The notes below the pieces were generated by a model. That model saw only the letters and a list, made by a program, of their open reading frames with translations, did no database searches and had not been told where the DNA came from. This document shows positions 39,281 through 46,887 of a DNA stretch of 64,000 bases, piece by piece; positions within the stretch are counted from its first letter, which is position 1, and every line of letters begins with the position of its first letter. The stretch is from Xenophilus aerolatus (lineage in GTDB: Bacteria > Pseudomonadota > Gammaproteobacteria > Burkholderiales > Burkholderiaceae_C), in assembly GCA_030418545.1 (NCBI GenBank), contig QAIB01000002.1, forward strand, positions 372,001-436,000. Direction: 5' to 3'. Position numbers and translations under genes: made by a program.

Positions 39281-39997
39281 TCAGTGGCCCGAGGCCGCGC
39301 TGCTCTGCGCCGCATGGGCGCTGGCGGCCGACAGGTTGCGCTGCAGGATGTTGGAGAACTCCTCGATGAAGGTCTCCAGGGCGATGGCGATCTTGTCGAT
39401 CTCGCGCGCGAAGCGGTTGTAGCCCACCACGGCCGGGATGGCGGCGAACAGGCCGATGGCGGTGGCGACCAGCGCCTCGGCGATGCCGGGCGCGACGGTG
39501 GACAGCGTGACCTGCGCCAGCGCAGCGAGGCCGGTGAAGGCATGCATGATCCCCCACACCGTGCCGAAGAGGCCGACGTAGGGCGACACCGAGCCGACCG
39601 TGGCGAGGAAGGACAGGTTCGATTCGGCGGCGTCCATCTCGCGCTGGAAGCTCGCGCGCATCGCGCGGCGGGCGCCGTCGAGCAGGGTGCCGGCGTCGCT
39701 GATGTGGCGCTCGCGCAGCTTCTGGTACTCGCGCATGCCGGACGCGAAGATGCGCTCCATCGGGCCGGCGAACTTGGCGTTCTGCGCCGCCGAGGCGAAG
39801 AGTTCGTTCAGGCTGGTGCCCGACCAGAACTCGCGCTCGAAGTCTTCGTTGAGCGCGCGCATGCGCTTGAGCGCGAAGAACTTGCGGATGATCGCGGCCC
39901 AGCTGGCCACCGAGATCACGACCAGCAGCAGCACGACGAGCTGCACCGCGAGGCTGGCATGCAGGAGGAGGGTGGTGATCGACAGGTCTTGGTTCAT
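39281..39997 (-). CDS. tolQ: Tol-Pal protein TolQ
   Basis: A 238-residue MotA/TolQ/ExbB protein with three membrane helices (about 16-40, 137-160 and 170-192). The conserved stretch SVSPYVGLFGTVWGIMHAFT and the third helix GIAEALVATAIGLFAAIPAV identify it as TolQ. It starts 43 bp after ybgC and 18 bp before tolR, in the classic ybgC-tolQ-tolR-tolA order. Confidence 0.97.
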   Translation of the reverse strand: MNQDLSITTLLLHASLAVQLVVLLLVVISVASWAAIIRKFFALKRMRALNEDFEREFWSGTSLNELFASAAQNAKFAGPMERIFASGMREYQKLRERHISDAGTLLDGARRAMRASFQREMDAAESNLSFLATVGSVSPYVGLFGTVWGIMHAFTGLAALAQVTLSTVAPGIAEALVATAIGLFAAIPAVVGYNRFAREIDKIAIALETFIEEFSNILQRNLSAASAHAAQSSAASGH

Positions 39998-40040
39998 GGC
40001 ATGAAAGGATCGGACGCGATGCGGGCCGGCACGGTGGCGC

Positions 40041-40514
40041 TCAGGACAGCAGGCTCACGCGGGCCGGGCGCTGCGCATCCCTGGGAGACATGGAGCCGAG
40101 AAAACGTTCGAGGGTTCCCACCAGCTCGGTGGGCATACGCGCGGGCCGCATGCGGCCCGCGTCCACCCAGCCGATGCGGATGGACCCCTCGCAAAGGACG
40201 CTATTGTGCTCTGTTTTTGATAGCACACGCTGCGCGATGATCATCGACGCCGGGCCGATCTGCTGCAGCGTGGCCGTGACGAGCAGCTCGTCGTCGAGAC
40301 GGGCCGGGCGGTGGTACTTGAGCTGGGTTTCGCTGACGACGAACATGCCGCCGCTGCGCTCGCGCAGCATGCGTTGCTCGATGCCCATGGCGCGCAGCCA
40401 CTCGGTGCGGGCGCGTTCCATGAACTTGAGGTAGTTGGCGTAGAAGACGATGCCCCCGGCGTCGGTGTCTTCCCAGTACACGCGCAGCGGCAGCGTGAAG
40501 CCGTCGGCGCTCAT
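40041..40514 (-). CDS. ybgC: tol-pal-associated acyl-CoA thioesterase YbgC
   Basis: A 157-residue hotdog-fold thioesterase. The motif YWEDTDAGGIVFYANYLKFM contains the catalytic Asp18. The start at 40514 (MSADGF) is preceded by CGGAGG with an 8-nt spacer and lies at the end of a 65-bp tandem repeat; its A-T-G overlaps the stop of a repeat-encoded mini-ORF. A 17-nt repeat motif is read in frame near residue 98 (LSKTEH), where related proteins are shorter and different. Upstream of tolQ as in most proteobacteria. Confidence 0.94.
   Translation of the reverse strand: MSADGFTLPLRVYWEDTDAGGIVFYANYLKFMERARTEWLRAMGIEQRMLRERSGGMFVVSETQLKYHRPARLDDELLVTATLQQIGPASMIIAQRVLSKTEHNSVLCEGSIRIGWVDAGRMRPARMPTELVGTLERFLGSMSPRDAQRPARVSLLS
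40208..40224. repeat. GCTAY-N7 motif inside ybgC
   Basis: On the coding strand GCTAT-CAAAAAC-AGAGC, read as part of VLSKTEH. One of eight copies. Confidence 0.55.
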
Positions 40515-40579
40515 TGGACTAGCCTCCGTGCTGCGCACTGCCGGTGCGAGCGCCTCCGGAGCGGCCGAGCGGCGCTCAT
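40511..40579 (-). CDS. repeat-encoded 22-residue mini-ORF 2
   Basis: A near copy of mini-ORF 1 (MSAARPLRRRS, then HRQC instead of RPQC). It has CGGAGG 8 nt before its ATG and ends with a TGA overlapping the ybgC ATG. The arrangement makes ybgC translation dependent on, or helped by, its reading. Confidence 0.4.
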   Translation of the reverse strand: MSAARPLRRRSHRQCAARRLVQ

Positions 40580-40644
40580 TGGACTACCCTCCGTGCTACG
40601 CACTGCGGGCGCGAGCGCCTCCGGAGCGGCCGAGCGGCGCTCAT
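40576..40644 (-). CDS. repeat-encoded 22-residue mini-ORF 1
   Basis: Begins MSAARPLRRRS and ends VVQ. Its ATG overlaps the aminotransferase TGA (ATGA), and its own TGA overlaps the next ATG. It has no good Shine-Dalgarno sequence of its own but contains one for the following start. It may only serve re-initiation; a peptide function is not supported by anything else. Confidence 0.4.
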   Translation of the reverse strand: MSAARPLRRRSRPQCVARRVVQ

Positions 40645-41834
40645 GCCGTCAACGCCTTCAGCCGCGCCGCGGCCTCTTGCAGGTGGGCCATCGAGCTGGC
40701 GGTCGAGAAGCGCACGAAGCGCCGCGTCTCGGCCGTGCCGAAGTCGCGCCCCGGCGTGATCGCGACATGGGCCCGCTTCATCAACTCGAAGGCGAAGTCC
40801 CAGCTCGTGTCCGTGCCCGAGATGCCCAGGCGTTCGGCCAGCGCGCTGCAGTCGGCCCAGGCGTAGAAGGCGCCGTCGGGCATGACGGGCACGTCCAGCC
40901 CGGTCGCCTGCAATTGCGGGATGAACCAGTCGCGCCGTGCCTTGAACTCGGCGCGGCGGCGTTCGTACTCGGCGATGCTCTCGGGCTCGAAGCAGGCGAG
41001 GGCGGCGTACTGCGAGACGGTGCTCGGGCAGATGAACAGGTTCTGCGCCAGCCGCTCGACCACCGGCACGAGGGCCTCGGGCACCACCAGCCAGCCCAGG
41101 CGCCAGCCGGTCATGTTGAAGTACTTGCTGAAGCTGTTGATGCTGATGACCTGCTCGTCGATCGCCAGGGCGCTCTGGCCATACGCGTCATCGTAGGAGA
41201 GCCCCAGGTAGATCTCGTCGATCAGCGTGATGCCGCCGCGACGGCGCACGACGTCGTGGATACGGCGCAGTTCGTCGGGGGCGATCGAGGTGCCGGTCGG
41301 GTTGGAGGGCGAGGCGAGCAGCACGCCGCGCGTCCTGTCGGTCCAGGCCGCTTCCACCTTGTCGGCGCTGAGCTGGTAGCGCTCGGCCGCCGTGGTCGGC
41401 ACCAGCACGGCCGTGCCCTCCGCGGCGCTCACGAAGTGGCGGTTGCAGGGGTAGCTCGGGTCCGGCATCAGGATCTCGTCGCCGGCCTCGATCAGGGCCA
41501 GGCAGGCGAGCTGCAGCGCGGCCGAAGCCCCGGCCGTGACCACGATGCGGCGAGCGGGCACTTGCAGGCCGAAGCGCTGGGCGTACCAGGCGCTGATGCG
41601 CTCGCGCAGGGGCTCCAGGCCGGTCGCCTGCGTGTATTGCGTGGCGCCGGCACGCACGGCGCGGGCTGCGGCTTCCTGCACCAGGGGCGGCGCGGTGAAA
41701 TCCGGTTCGCCGATGTTCAGGAAGATCATCGGCCGATCGGTGCGGGCCACCTCGCGCGCCAGCACGCCGGCCGCCTTGGCGACCTCCATCACGTAGAAGG
41801 GCTCGATGCGCTCGGCGCGGGAGGCGATCCGCAT
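40641..41834 (-). CDS. class I/II pyridoxal-phosphate aminotransferase
   Basis: A 397-residue fold-type I aminotransferase. SPSNPTGT at 175-182 and the PLP lysine Lys237 in INSFSKYFNMTGWRLGW are intact, as is the late Arg in FVRFSTAS that binds the substrate carboxylate. The N-terminus (FYVMEVAKAAGVLA) is that of the aspartate/alanine-type family; the exact amino donor is not clear. The ATG at 41834 is 14 bp after nusB. It ends at the tandem repeat before ybgC. Confidence 0.92.
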   Translation of the reverse strand: MRIASRAERIEPFYVMEVAKAAGVLAREVARTDRPMIFLNIGEPDFTAPPLVQEAAARAVRAGATQYTQATGLEPLRERISAWYAQRFGLQVPARRIVVTAGASAALQLACLALIEAGDEILMPDPSYPCNRHFVSAAEGTAVLVPTTAAERYQLSADKVEAAWTDRTRGVLLASPSNPTGTSIAPDELRRIHDVVRRRGGITLIDEIYLGLSYDDAYGQSALAIDEQVISINSFSKYFNMTGWRLGWLVVPEALVPVVERLAQNLFICPSTVSQYAALACFEPESIAEYERRRAEFKARRDWFIPQLQATGLDVPVMPDGAFYAWADCSALAERLGISGTDTSWDFAFELMKRAHVAITPGRDFGTAETRRFVRFSTASSMAHLQEAAARLKALTA

Positions 41835-41848
41835 GGTGCGTCCCGCCT

Positions 41849-42349
41849 TCAGCCGCGCAGCTTGCCGGCGGCGCGGTCGGCGTCCACCTCGGGCGCGCGC
41901 AGCTTCGGGGCCAGGCCGTTGAGCACGCCGTTGACGTACTTGTGGCCGTCGGTGCCGCCGAATTCCTTGGCCAGCTCCACGCACTCGTTGATGACCACGC
42001 GCCACGGCACGTCGGCGCAGTGGCGGAATTCGTAGACGCCGATCCACATGACGGCATGTTCGATGGGCGAGATCTCCTCGAGCTTGCGGTCGAGCAGGGG
42101 CGCGATGAGGCCGTCGAATTCGGCCGACTCGCGGATCGAGCCGTGCAGCAGCGCGTCGTAATGGGCCGAGTCGGCCTTGTGGAAGCCGGAGAGGTCGCGC
42201 GTGAAGGCGTCGATGGACTCGGGCTCGTTGCGCCCGACGAGGTGCTGGTACAGCGCCTGGACGGCGAACTCGCGCGCCCGCGTGCGGGCCGAGCGGGACG
42301 AGGCCTTGCGCGGCGCACTGGCGCGCGGGGGCGGGGTGGTCTCGCTCAT
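41849..42349 (-). CDS. nusB: transcription antitermination protein NusB
   Basis: A 166-residue NusB, an all-helical RNA-binding factor that acts with NusE (S10) in rRNA antitermination. The N-terminal tail is basic and Pro/Ser/Ala-rich (to about residue 24), followed by [20 protein letters not shown] and the conserved [19 protein letters not shown]. It overlaps the ribH stop by 4 bp (ATGA), the usual ribH-nusB pairing. Confidence 0.95.
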   Translation of the reverse strand: MSETTPPPRASAPRKASSRSARTRAREFAVQALYQHLVGRNEPESIDAFTRDLSGFHKADSAHYDALLHGSIRESAEFDGLIAPLLDRKLEEISPIEHAVMWIGVYEFRHCADVPWRVVINECVELAKEFGGTDGHKYVNGVLNGLAPKLRAPEVDADRAAGKLRG

Positions 42350-42819
42350 GCCGCGGCCGCCATGTTCTTCACCAGCAGCGCCATCTCGACGGCAACCTGG
42401 GCGGCGTCGCGGCCCTTGTCGGTCTGGCGCGCCACGGCCTGCTCGAGGTTCTCGGTGGTCAGGATGGCGTTGGCGATCGGCAGGTGGTGGTCGAGGCCGA
42501 TGCGAGTCACGCCGGCGCCGGATTCGTTGGCCACCAGTTCGAAGTGGTAGGTCTCGCCGCGGATGATGCAGCCCAAGGCCACCAGCGCGTCGTAGCCGCC
42601 GCGGCGCGCCATCGCCTGCAGCGCCAGCGGCACCTCGAGCGCACCGGGCACCAGTTGGTGGTCGATGCGCTCGGCCTTCACGCCGAGCCTGTCGAGCTCG
42701 GCCAGGCAGGCCGAGGCCAGCGCGTTCGTGATGTCTTCGTTGAAACGGGCCTGCACGATGCCGATGCGCAGGCTGCTGCCGTCGAGCGGGCCGGCCGCTC
42801 CCTTGTTGGCGTTGAGCAT
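42346..42819 (-). CDS. ribH: 6,7-dimethyl-8-ribityllumazine synthase
   Basis: A 157-residue lumazine synthase, penultimate enzyme of riboflavin synthesis. Key segments: [16 protein letters not shown], the substrate-site [12 protein letters not shown] and [20 protein letters not shown] with the catalytic His in the expected place ([16 protein letters not shown]). It starts 12 bp after ribBX and overlaps nusB by 4 bp. Confidence 0.97.
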   Translation of the reverse strand: MLNANKGAAGPLDGSSLRIGIVQARFNEDITNALASACLAELDRLGVKAERIDHQLVPGALEVPLALQAMARRGGYDALVALGCIIRGETYHFELVANESGAGVTRIGLDHHLPIANAILTTENLEQAVARQTDKGRDAAQVAVEMALLVKNMAAAA

Positions 42820-42831
42820 TTTTTTCGAGGT

Positions 42832-43995
42832 CTATTCTTTGGTGATGTAGCCGGCGATCTCGAGGCCATAGCCTGCCGCCATGCTGGGCATGCGTCGTGG
42901 CGTGCCCATGAGTTGCATCTTCTGCACGCCGCACTCGCGCAGCACCTGGGCGCCGACGCCGTAGCTGCGCAGGTCCATGCGGCCACGCTCGGGGGCTTGC
43001 GCCGGCCGGGCCGTGCCCTCGAACTGGGCCAGCAGTTCGCCAGCGCTTTCGCCGCAATTGAGCAGAACGGCCACGCCCTTGCCTTCGGCCGCGATGTGGG
43101 CCAGGCTGGCGTCGAGGCTCCAGGAATGCATGGGGCGCTCGAGCTCGAGCGCGTCGAGCACCGACAGCGGCTCGTGCACGCGCACCGGGATCACCTCGTC
43201 GGCGCCCCACTGGCCGCGCACCAGCGCGAGATGCACGCCGTGGCTGGGCTTGTCCTTGAAGGCATGCAGCGTGAACCAGCCGTGCGCGGTGCGGATCTCG
43301 CGGCTGCCGACGCGCTCGACGAGTGTCTCGGTGCGGCTGCGGTATTCGATGAGCGCGGCGATGGTGCCGATCTTCAGGCCGTGCTCGGCCGCGAACAGCT
43401 GCAGGTCGGGCAGGCGGGCCATGGTCCCGTCCTCGTTCATCACTTCGCAGATGACCGAGGCGGGCGAGCACCCGGCCATGGCGGCCAGGTCGCAACCGGC
43501 TTCGGTGTGGCCGGCGCGCATGAGCACGCCGCCGTCGACCGCCTGCAGCGGGAAGATGTGGCCCGGCTGCACCAGGTCGGCCGCGACGGCGTTCGGCGCG
43601 ACGGCGGCCTGCACGGTGCGGGCGCGGTCGGCGGCGGAGATGCCCGTGGTCACGCCTTCGGCGGCTTCGATGGACACGGTGAAGGCGGTCGAGTGCTTGG
43701 CGCCATTGCGCGTCACCATGGGCGGCAGGTTCAGGCGCTCGCACATCTCGCGCGAGAGCGTCAGGCAGATCAGGCCGCGGGCATGGCGGGCCATGAAGTT
43801 GATCGCCTGCGGCGTGACGTGGTCGGCCGCCAGGACGATGTCGCCCTCGTTCTCGCGGTCTTCCTCGTCGACCAGGATGACCATGCGGCCGGCCCGCATG
43901 TCGGCCACGATCTCCTCCACCGAGGAGATGGGGGCGGCTTCGATCGGCGCCTTGCGACCGGCGGCGGGGTTGAGGGAGGTGACGGAGGCGTTCAT
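42832..43995 (-). CDS. ribB: RibBX: DHBP synthase with a degenerate GTP cyclohydrolase II domain
   Basis: A 387-residue two-domain protein. The N-terminal 3,4-dihydroxy-2-butanone-4-phosphate synthase is intact ([36 protein letters not shown]). The C-terminal half is homologous to GTP cyclohydrolase II, but the zinc-binding Cys cluster and its GDxxxSxRCDC surroundings are replaced ([20 protein letters not shown]). GTP cyclohydrolase activity is therefore unlikely and a separate ribA is needed elsewhere. The start overlaps the ribE stop by 4 bp. Confidence 0.93.
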   Translation of the reverse strand: MNASVTSLNPAAGRKAPIEAAPISSVEEIVADMRAGRMVILVDEEDRENEGDIVLAADHVTPQAINFMARHARGLICLTLSREMCERLNLPPMVTRNGAKHSTAFTVSIEAAEGVTTGISAADRARTVQAAVAPNAVAADLVQPGHIFPLQAVDGGVLMRAGHTEAGCDLAAMAGCSPASVICEVMNEDGTMARLPDLQLFAAEHGLKIGTIAALIEYRSRTETLVERVGSREIRTAHGWFTLHAFKDKPSHGVHLALVRGQWGADEVIPVRVHEPLSVLDALELERPMHSWSLDASLAHIAAEGKGVAVLLNCGESAGELLAQFEGTARPAQAPERGRMDLRSYGVGAQVLRECGVQKMQLMGTPRRMPSMAAGYGLEIAGYITKE

Positions 43996-44639
43996 GGTTG
44001 CAGGCCGGTGGTGGGCAGGGCGCCCGCCTGGAGCATGCGCTCCACGTAGCGGGCGACGGTGTCGATCTCGAGGTTCACGCGGCTGCCGGCGCGCAACTGC
44101 CCCAGGCCGGTGTGTTCCACCGTGTGGGGAATGAGGTTGATGCTGATCTCGGTGCCCTCGGCCGCGTCCTTGACGCTGTTGACGGTGAGGCTGACGCCGT
44201 TGACCGTGATGGAGCCCTTGTAGGCCAGGAAGCGGGCAAGGGCCGGCGGGGCCACCACGCGCAATTCCCAACTTTCGCCCTGCGGCGCGAAGTGGCTGAC
44301 GGTGCCGATGCCGTCGACGTGGCCCGAGACGATGTGGCCGCCGAGCCGGTCGTGGGCGCGCAGCGCCTTCTCGAGGTTGACGGCAGTGCCGGCGTCGGCC
44401 AGCCCGGCGGTCTTGTCCAGCGATTCGGCCGAGATGTCGATGGTGAACTGGCCGGCTGAGGCATCGAAGCTCGTGACGGTCATGCAGGCGCCGTTGAGCG
44501 CGATGCTGTCACCGAGCCCCACGTCGTCCAGGTAGCCCGGCGGTGCCGAGATGGACAGGCGCTTGCCGTGGGCGGAGGAGGAGCCGAGGTCGTGGACGGC
44601 GGCGATGCGCCCCACGCCGGTGATGATGCCGGTGAACAT
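43992..44639 (-). CDS. ribE: riboflavin synthase alpha chain
   Basis: A 215-residue riboflavin synthase built of two lumazine-binding repeats: [17 protein letters not shown] plus [13 protein letters not shown], and [13 protein letters not shown] plus [13 protein letters not shown]. Converts two molecules of dimethylribityllumazine to riboflavin. It lies 46 bp after ribD and overlaps ribBX. Confidence 0.97.
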   Translation of the reverse strand: MFTGIITGVGRIAAVHDLGSSSAHGKRLSISAPPGYLDDVGLGDSIALNGACMTVTSFDASAGQFTIDISAESLDKTAGLADAGTAVNLEKALRAHDRLGGHIVSGHVDGIGTVSHFAPQGESWELRVVAPPALARFLAYKGSITVNGVSLTVNSVKDAAEGTEISINLIPHTVEHTGLGQLRAGSRVNLEIDTVARYVERMLQAGALPTTGLQP

Positions 44640-44685
44640 AACCCGGCATTTTCGCAGAGAAGCGCGACGCCGCCCCGGGCAAACC

Positions 44686-45810
44686 CTAGAAGGCGTCGCG
44701 GCCGGTCACCCGCGCGACGATGCGCAGGTCGCCGCCCAGGCGGTCCACCGAGCGAAATTCCAGCGGCAGCGCGCCCGCGAGCGAGCTCAGCGGCCCGTCG
44801 GCGAAGGCGTTGGAGGCGATGCCCAGGCCGTCGCCGAGCAGCTTGGGGGCGAGGTACAGCAGCAGTTCGTCGACCAGGCCTTCGCGCAGCAGCGAACCGT
44901 TGAGCTTGTGGCCGGCCTCGACGTGCAGTTCGTTCACTTCACGCCGCGCCAGGTCGGTCATGAGGGCGGCGAGGTCGACCTTGCCCTGCGTGTTGGGCAG
45001 GTAGGTAATCGTCGCGCCACGTGCTTCCAGCGCCGCTGCCTTGGCATCGTTTCGGGCTGCAGCGTAGATCCAGACTGGGCGAGGTGCTATGAAAATATGA
45101 GCGTCGAGCGGTGTCTGGAGCTGGCTGTCGACCACCACCAGCTGCGGCTGGCGGGCGGCGTCCGCATGACGGACGTCCAGGCGGGGGTTGTCGTCCAGCA
45201 CCGTGCCCACGCCCGTGAGGATGGCGCTGGCGCGGGCGCGCCAGGCATGCCCGTCGGCGCGCGCAGCCTCGCCGGTGATCCACTGGCTGGCGCCATTGGG
45301 CAGCGCGGTCTTGCCGTCGAGCGAGGCCGCGGTCTTGAGCCGCACCCAGGGGGTCTTGCGCACCATGCGGCTGAAGAAACCGATGTTCAGCTCGCGCGAC
45401 TCGGCGGCGCCGGGGCCGACCTCCACCTCCACCCCTGCCGCCCGCAGCCGCTCGAAGCCCTGCCCGGCGACCAGCGGGTTGGGATCGGCGAGGGAGGCAA
45501 CCACCCTGCGCACGCCGGCAGCCGTCAGCGCATCGCAGCAGGGGCCGGTGCGGCCGTGGTGGGAGCAGGGTTCCAGCGTGACGTAGGCCGTCGCGCCTTC
45601 GGTCGTGTGGCCGCGCGCTGCGGCGTCGCGCAGGGCCATGATTTCGGCGTGGGGGCCGCCCGCAGGCTGTGTCGAACCATGGCCGATCACCTCGCCATTC
45701 CCGTCGACCAACACGCAGCCGACGCTGGGATTCGGCGGCGTGCGGTTCCGGCTTCCGCGAGCGGCATCCAGGGCCGCGACCATGTGGGGAGAGACCGGGG
45801 AGGACGACAC
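44686..45810 (-). CDS. ribD: bifunctional riboflavin deaminase/reductase RibD
   Basis: A 374-residue enzyme. N-terminal cytidine-deaminase-like domain with zinc ligands in GGPHAEIMALRDA (His54, Glu56) and PCSHHGRTGPCCDAL (Cys82, Cys91); C-terminal dihydrofolate-reductase-like domain (ASLDGKTALPNGASQWITG). The start is a GTG at 45810; a TATGAT box ends 9 nt before it. A 17-nt repeat motif is read in frame as AHIFIA at residues 237-242 in the reductase domain. No FMN riboswitch is visible upstream. Confidence 0.95.
   Translation of the reverse strand: MSSSPVSPHMVAALDAARGSRNRTPPNPSVGCVLVDGNGEVIGHGSTQPAGGPHAEIMALRDAAARGHTTEGATAYVTLEPCSHHGRTGPCCDALTAAGVRRVVASLADPNPLVAGQGFERLRAAGVEVEVGPGAAESRELNIGFFSRMVRKTPWVRLKTAASLDGKTALPNGASQWITGEAARADGHAWRARASAILTGVGTVLDDNPRLDVRHADAARQPQLVVVDSQLQTPLDAHIFIAPRPVWIYAAARNDAKAAALEARGATITYLPNTQGKVDLAALMTDLARREVNELHVEAGHKLNGSLLREGLVDELLLYLAPKLLGDGLGIASNAFADGPLSSLAGALPLEFRSVDRLGGDLRIVARVTGRDAF
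45086..45102. repeat. GCTAY-N7 motif inside ribD
   Basis: GCTAT-GAAAATA-TGAGC, in frame on the minus strand as AHIFIA. One of eight copies; the stem is incomplete here. Confidence 0.45.
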
Positions 45811-45847
45811 GATGGCGCGATCATAGTGGGCGCCGAATGCGTGCGCG

Positions 45848-46429
45848 TCAGCTGCCGCTGGTCGGCGGGCAAGCGCCGTCGGTGGGGCTGGCGGGGGTGC
45901 AGATGCGGACGCGGCCCGTCGCTGCGAGGATGAGGCGCCGTGTCTGCCTGTAGGCGGTGCTCGCCGGCACGTCGTTGCGCACGAGGCTCAGCGTCAGGTT
46001 GCCCGCGGAGCCGTCGGTCTGCGTGGCGAAGCCGCTGCCGTCGTAGCGAAGGTAGGGGCGCGCTTCAGCGGCGGTGCGGGTGCCGGAGGCTTCCAGGTAG
46101 GCCGGCCAGGGTGTCGTCTCCTGCAGGAACAGCACATCTTTGGCGGGGTCGAAGGCGCCGTCGCGGTCCATGTCCACGAAGGCGATGAATCCGTTCTTCC
46201 AGCCTCCCGGCTGGGCGATCACCATCGCGGGCCGATTGCGTTTCATCGCCTCCGAGCGCGCAGCAGCCAAGGCGCTGCTCAGGTTGTTGGCCGCCGAAGT
46301 GAGGTTGGAATTGCGCACGAAATCGGTGAGATGGGGCGCGGCCATCGTGGCGAGGACGGCCAGGATGGCCAGCGTCACCATCATCTCGATCAACGTGAAA
46401 GCGCGCGCACGGGACCGGATCGCCGTCAT
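45848..46429 (-). CDS. fimT: type IV pilus minor pilin, FimT/GspH type
   Basis: A 193-residue pseudopilin. The prepilin site is RARA|FTLIEMMVTLAILAVLA, with Glu at position 5 of the mature protein; the GspH domain follows (LRYDGSGFATQTDGSAGNLT, LSLVRNDV, GRVRICTP). FimT-like proteins are minor pilins; some bind DNA in natural transformation. Last gene of the pilus operon; its start overlaps the pilE stop by 4 bp and it ends 37 bp before ribD. Confidence 0.88.
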   Translation of the reverse strand: MTAIRSRARAFTLIEMMVTLAILAVLATMAAPHLTDFVRNSNLTSAANNLSSALAAARSEAMKRNRPAMVIAQPGGWKNGFIAFVDMDRDGAFDPAKDVLFLQETTPWPAYLEASGTRTAAEARPYLRYDGSGFATQTDGSAGNLTLSLVRNDVPASTAYRQTRRLILAATGRVRICTPASPTDGACPPTSGS

Positions 46430-46887
46430 TTCCAGCAGACTCCCTTGCTGCTGTCGGTGCAGCCTTTTTCGCCCGTGCTCGTGATCCACAGATCTCCGAT
46501 GGGGTCGGCACGCCGGGGCACAGCGGTGAGTTTGACGCAAAGGGCGAGCGCGATGCCGGCCTGGCAAGCTTCGGCCTTCATCAGGTAGCTGGCTGCTGCC
46601 GCCCCCGAATCGCCGGACCATGTCTTGAAGGCGGCGCTCGTATCACCGAGCGACACTGCCTTGTAGGTCCCCTGTTGCGTCATGTACCGTTCCTGCTGCT
46701 GCATGAATTCGGTAAGCGCTGCGCGAGCTTCGGCACGCCGCCCTTTCAGGACCGAGTCCCGGTAGGTCGGGTAGGCGATCGCCGCCAGGATGCCGATGGC
46801 CACCACGACGATCATGACTTCGATCAGCGTGAAGCCGGCCATTCGCCCTTGGCTTCGCTGCGAGCGGCGAAAGGAAGGCATGGTCAT
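46426..46887 (-). CDS. pilE: type IV minor pilin PilE
   Basis: A 153-residue pilin-like protein with a class III signal GRMAG|FTLIEVMIVVVAIGILA and a ComP/PilE-like body (YRDSVLKGRRAEARAALTEF, QQQERYMTQQGTY), ending with two Cys (GCTDSSKGVCWK) for the pilin disulfide loop. The ATG at 46887 overlaps the pilY1 stop (ATGA); an ATG two codons later is also possible. As in other minor-pilin operons it follows pilY1. Confidence 0.92.
   Translation of the reverse strand: MTMPSFRRSQRSQGRMAGFTLIEVMIVVVAIGILAAIAYPTYRDSVLKGRRAEARAALTEFMQQQERYMTQQGTYKAVSLGDTSAAFKTWSGDSGAAAASYLMKAEACQAGIALALCVKLTAVPRRADPIGDLWITSTGEKGCTDSSKGVCWK

Larger units (their letters stand above)
40506..40644. repeat. 65-bp tandem duplication of an RBS-start cassette
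   Basis: Two units of 65 bp plus the first 9 bp of a third (GGCGCTCAT at 40506, 40571 and 40636). On the coding (minus) strand each unit runs from ATGAGCGCC to CACGGAGG and an 8-nt spacer before the next ATG. The units differ at only a few positions. The third ATG is the ybgC start and the first overlaps the aminotransferase stop. The array separates two genes that were probably once coupled by ATGA. Confidence 0.9.

Noticed and set aside
40506-40644. CRISPR-like array
   Set aside because: Only two full units with no distinct spacers; the units are direct tandem copies including a start codon.
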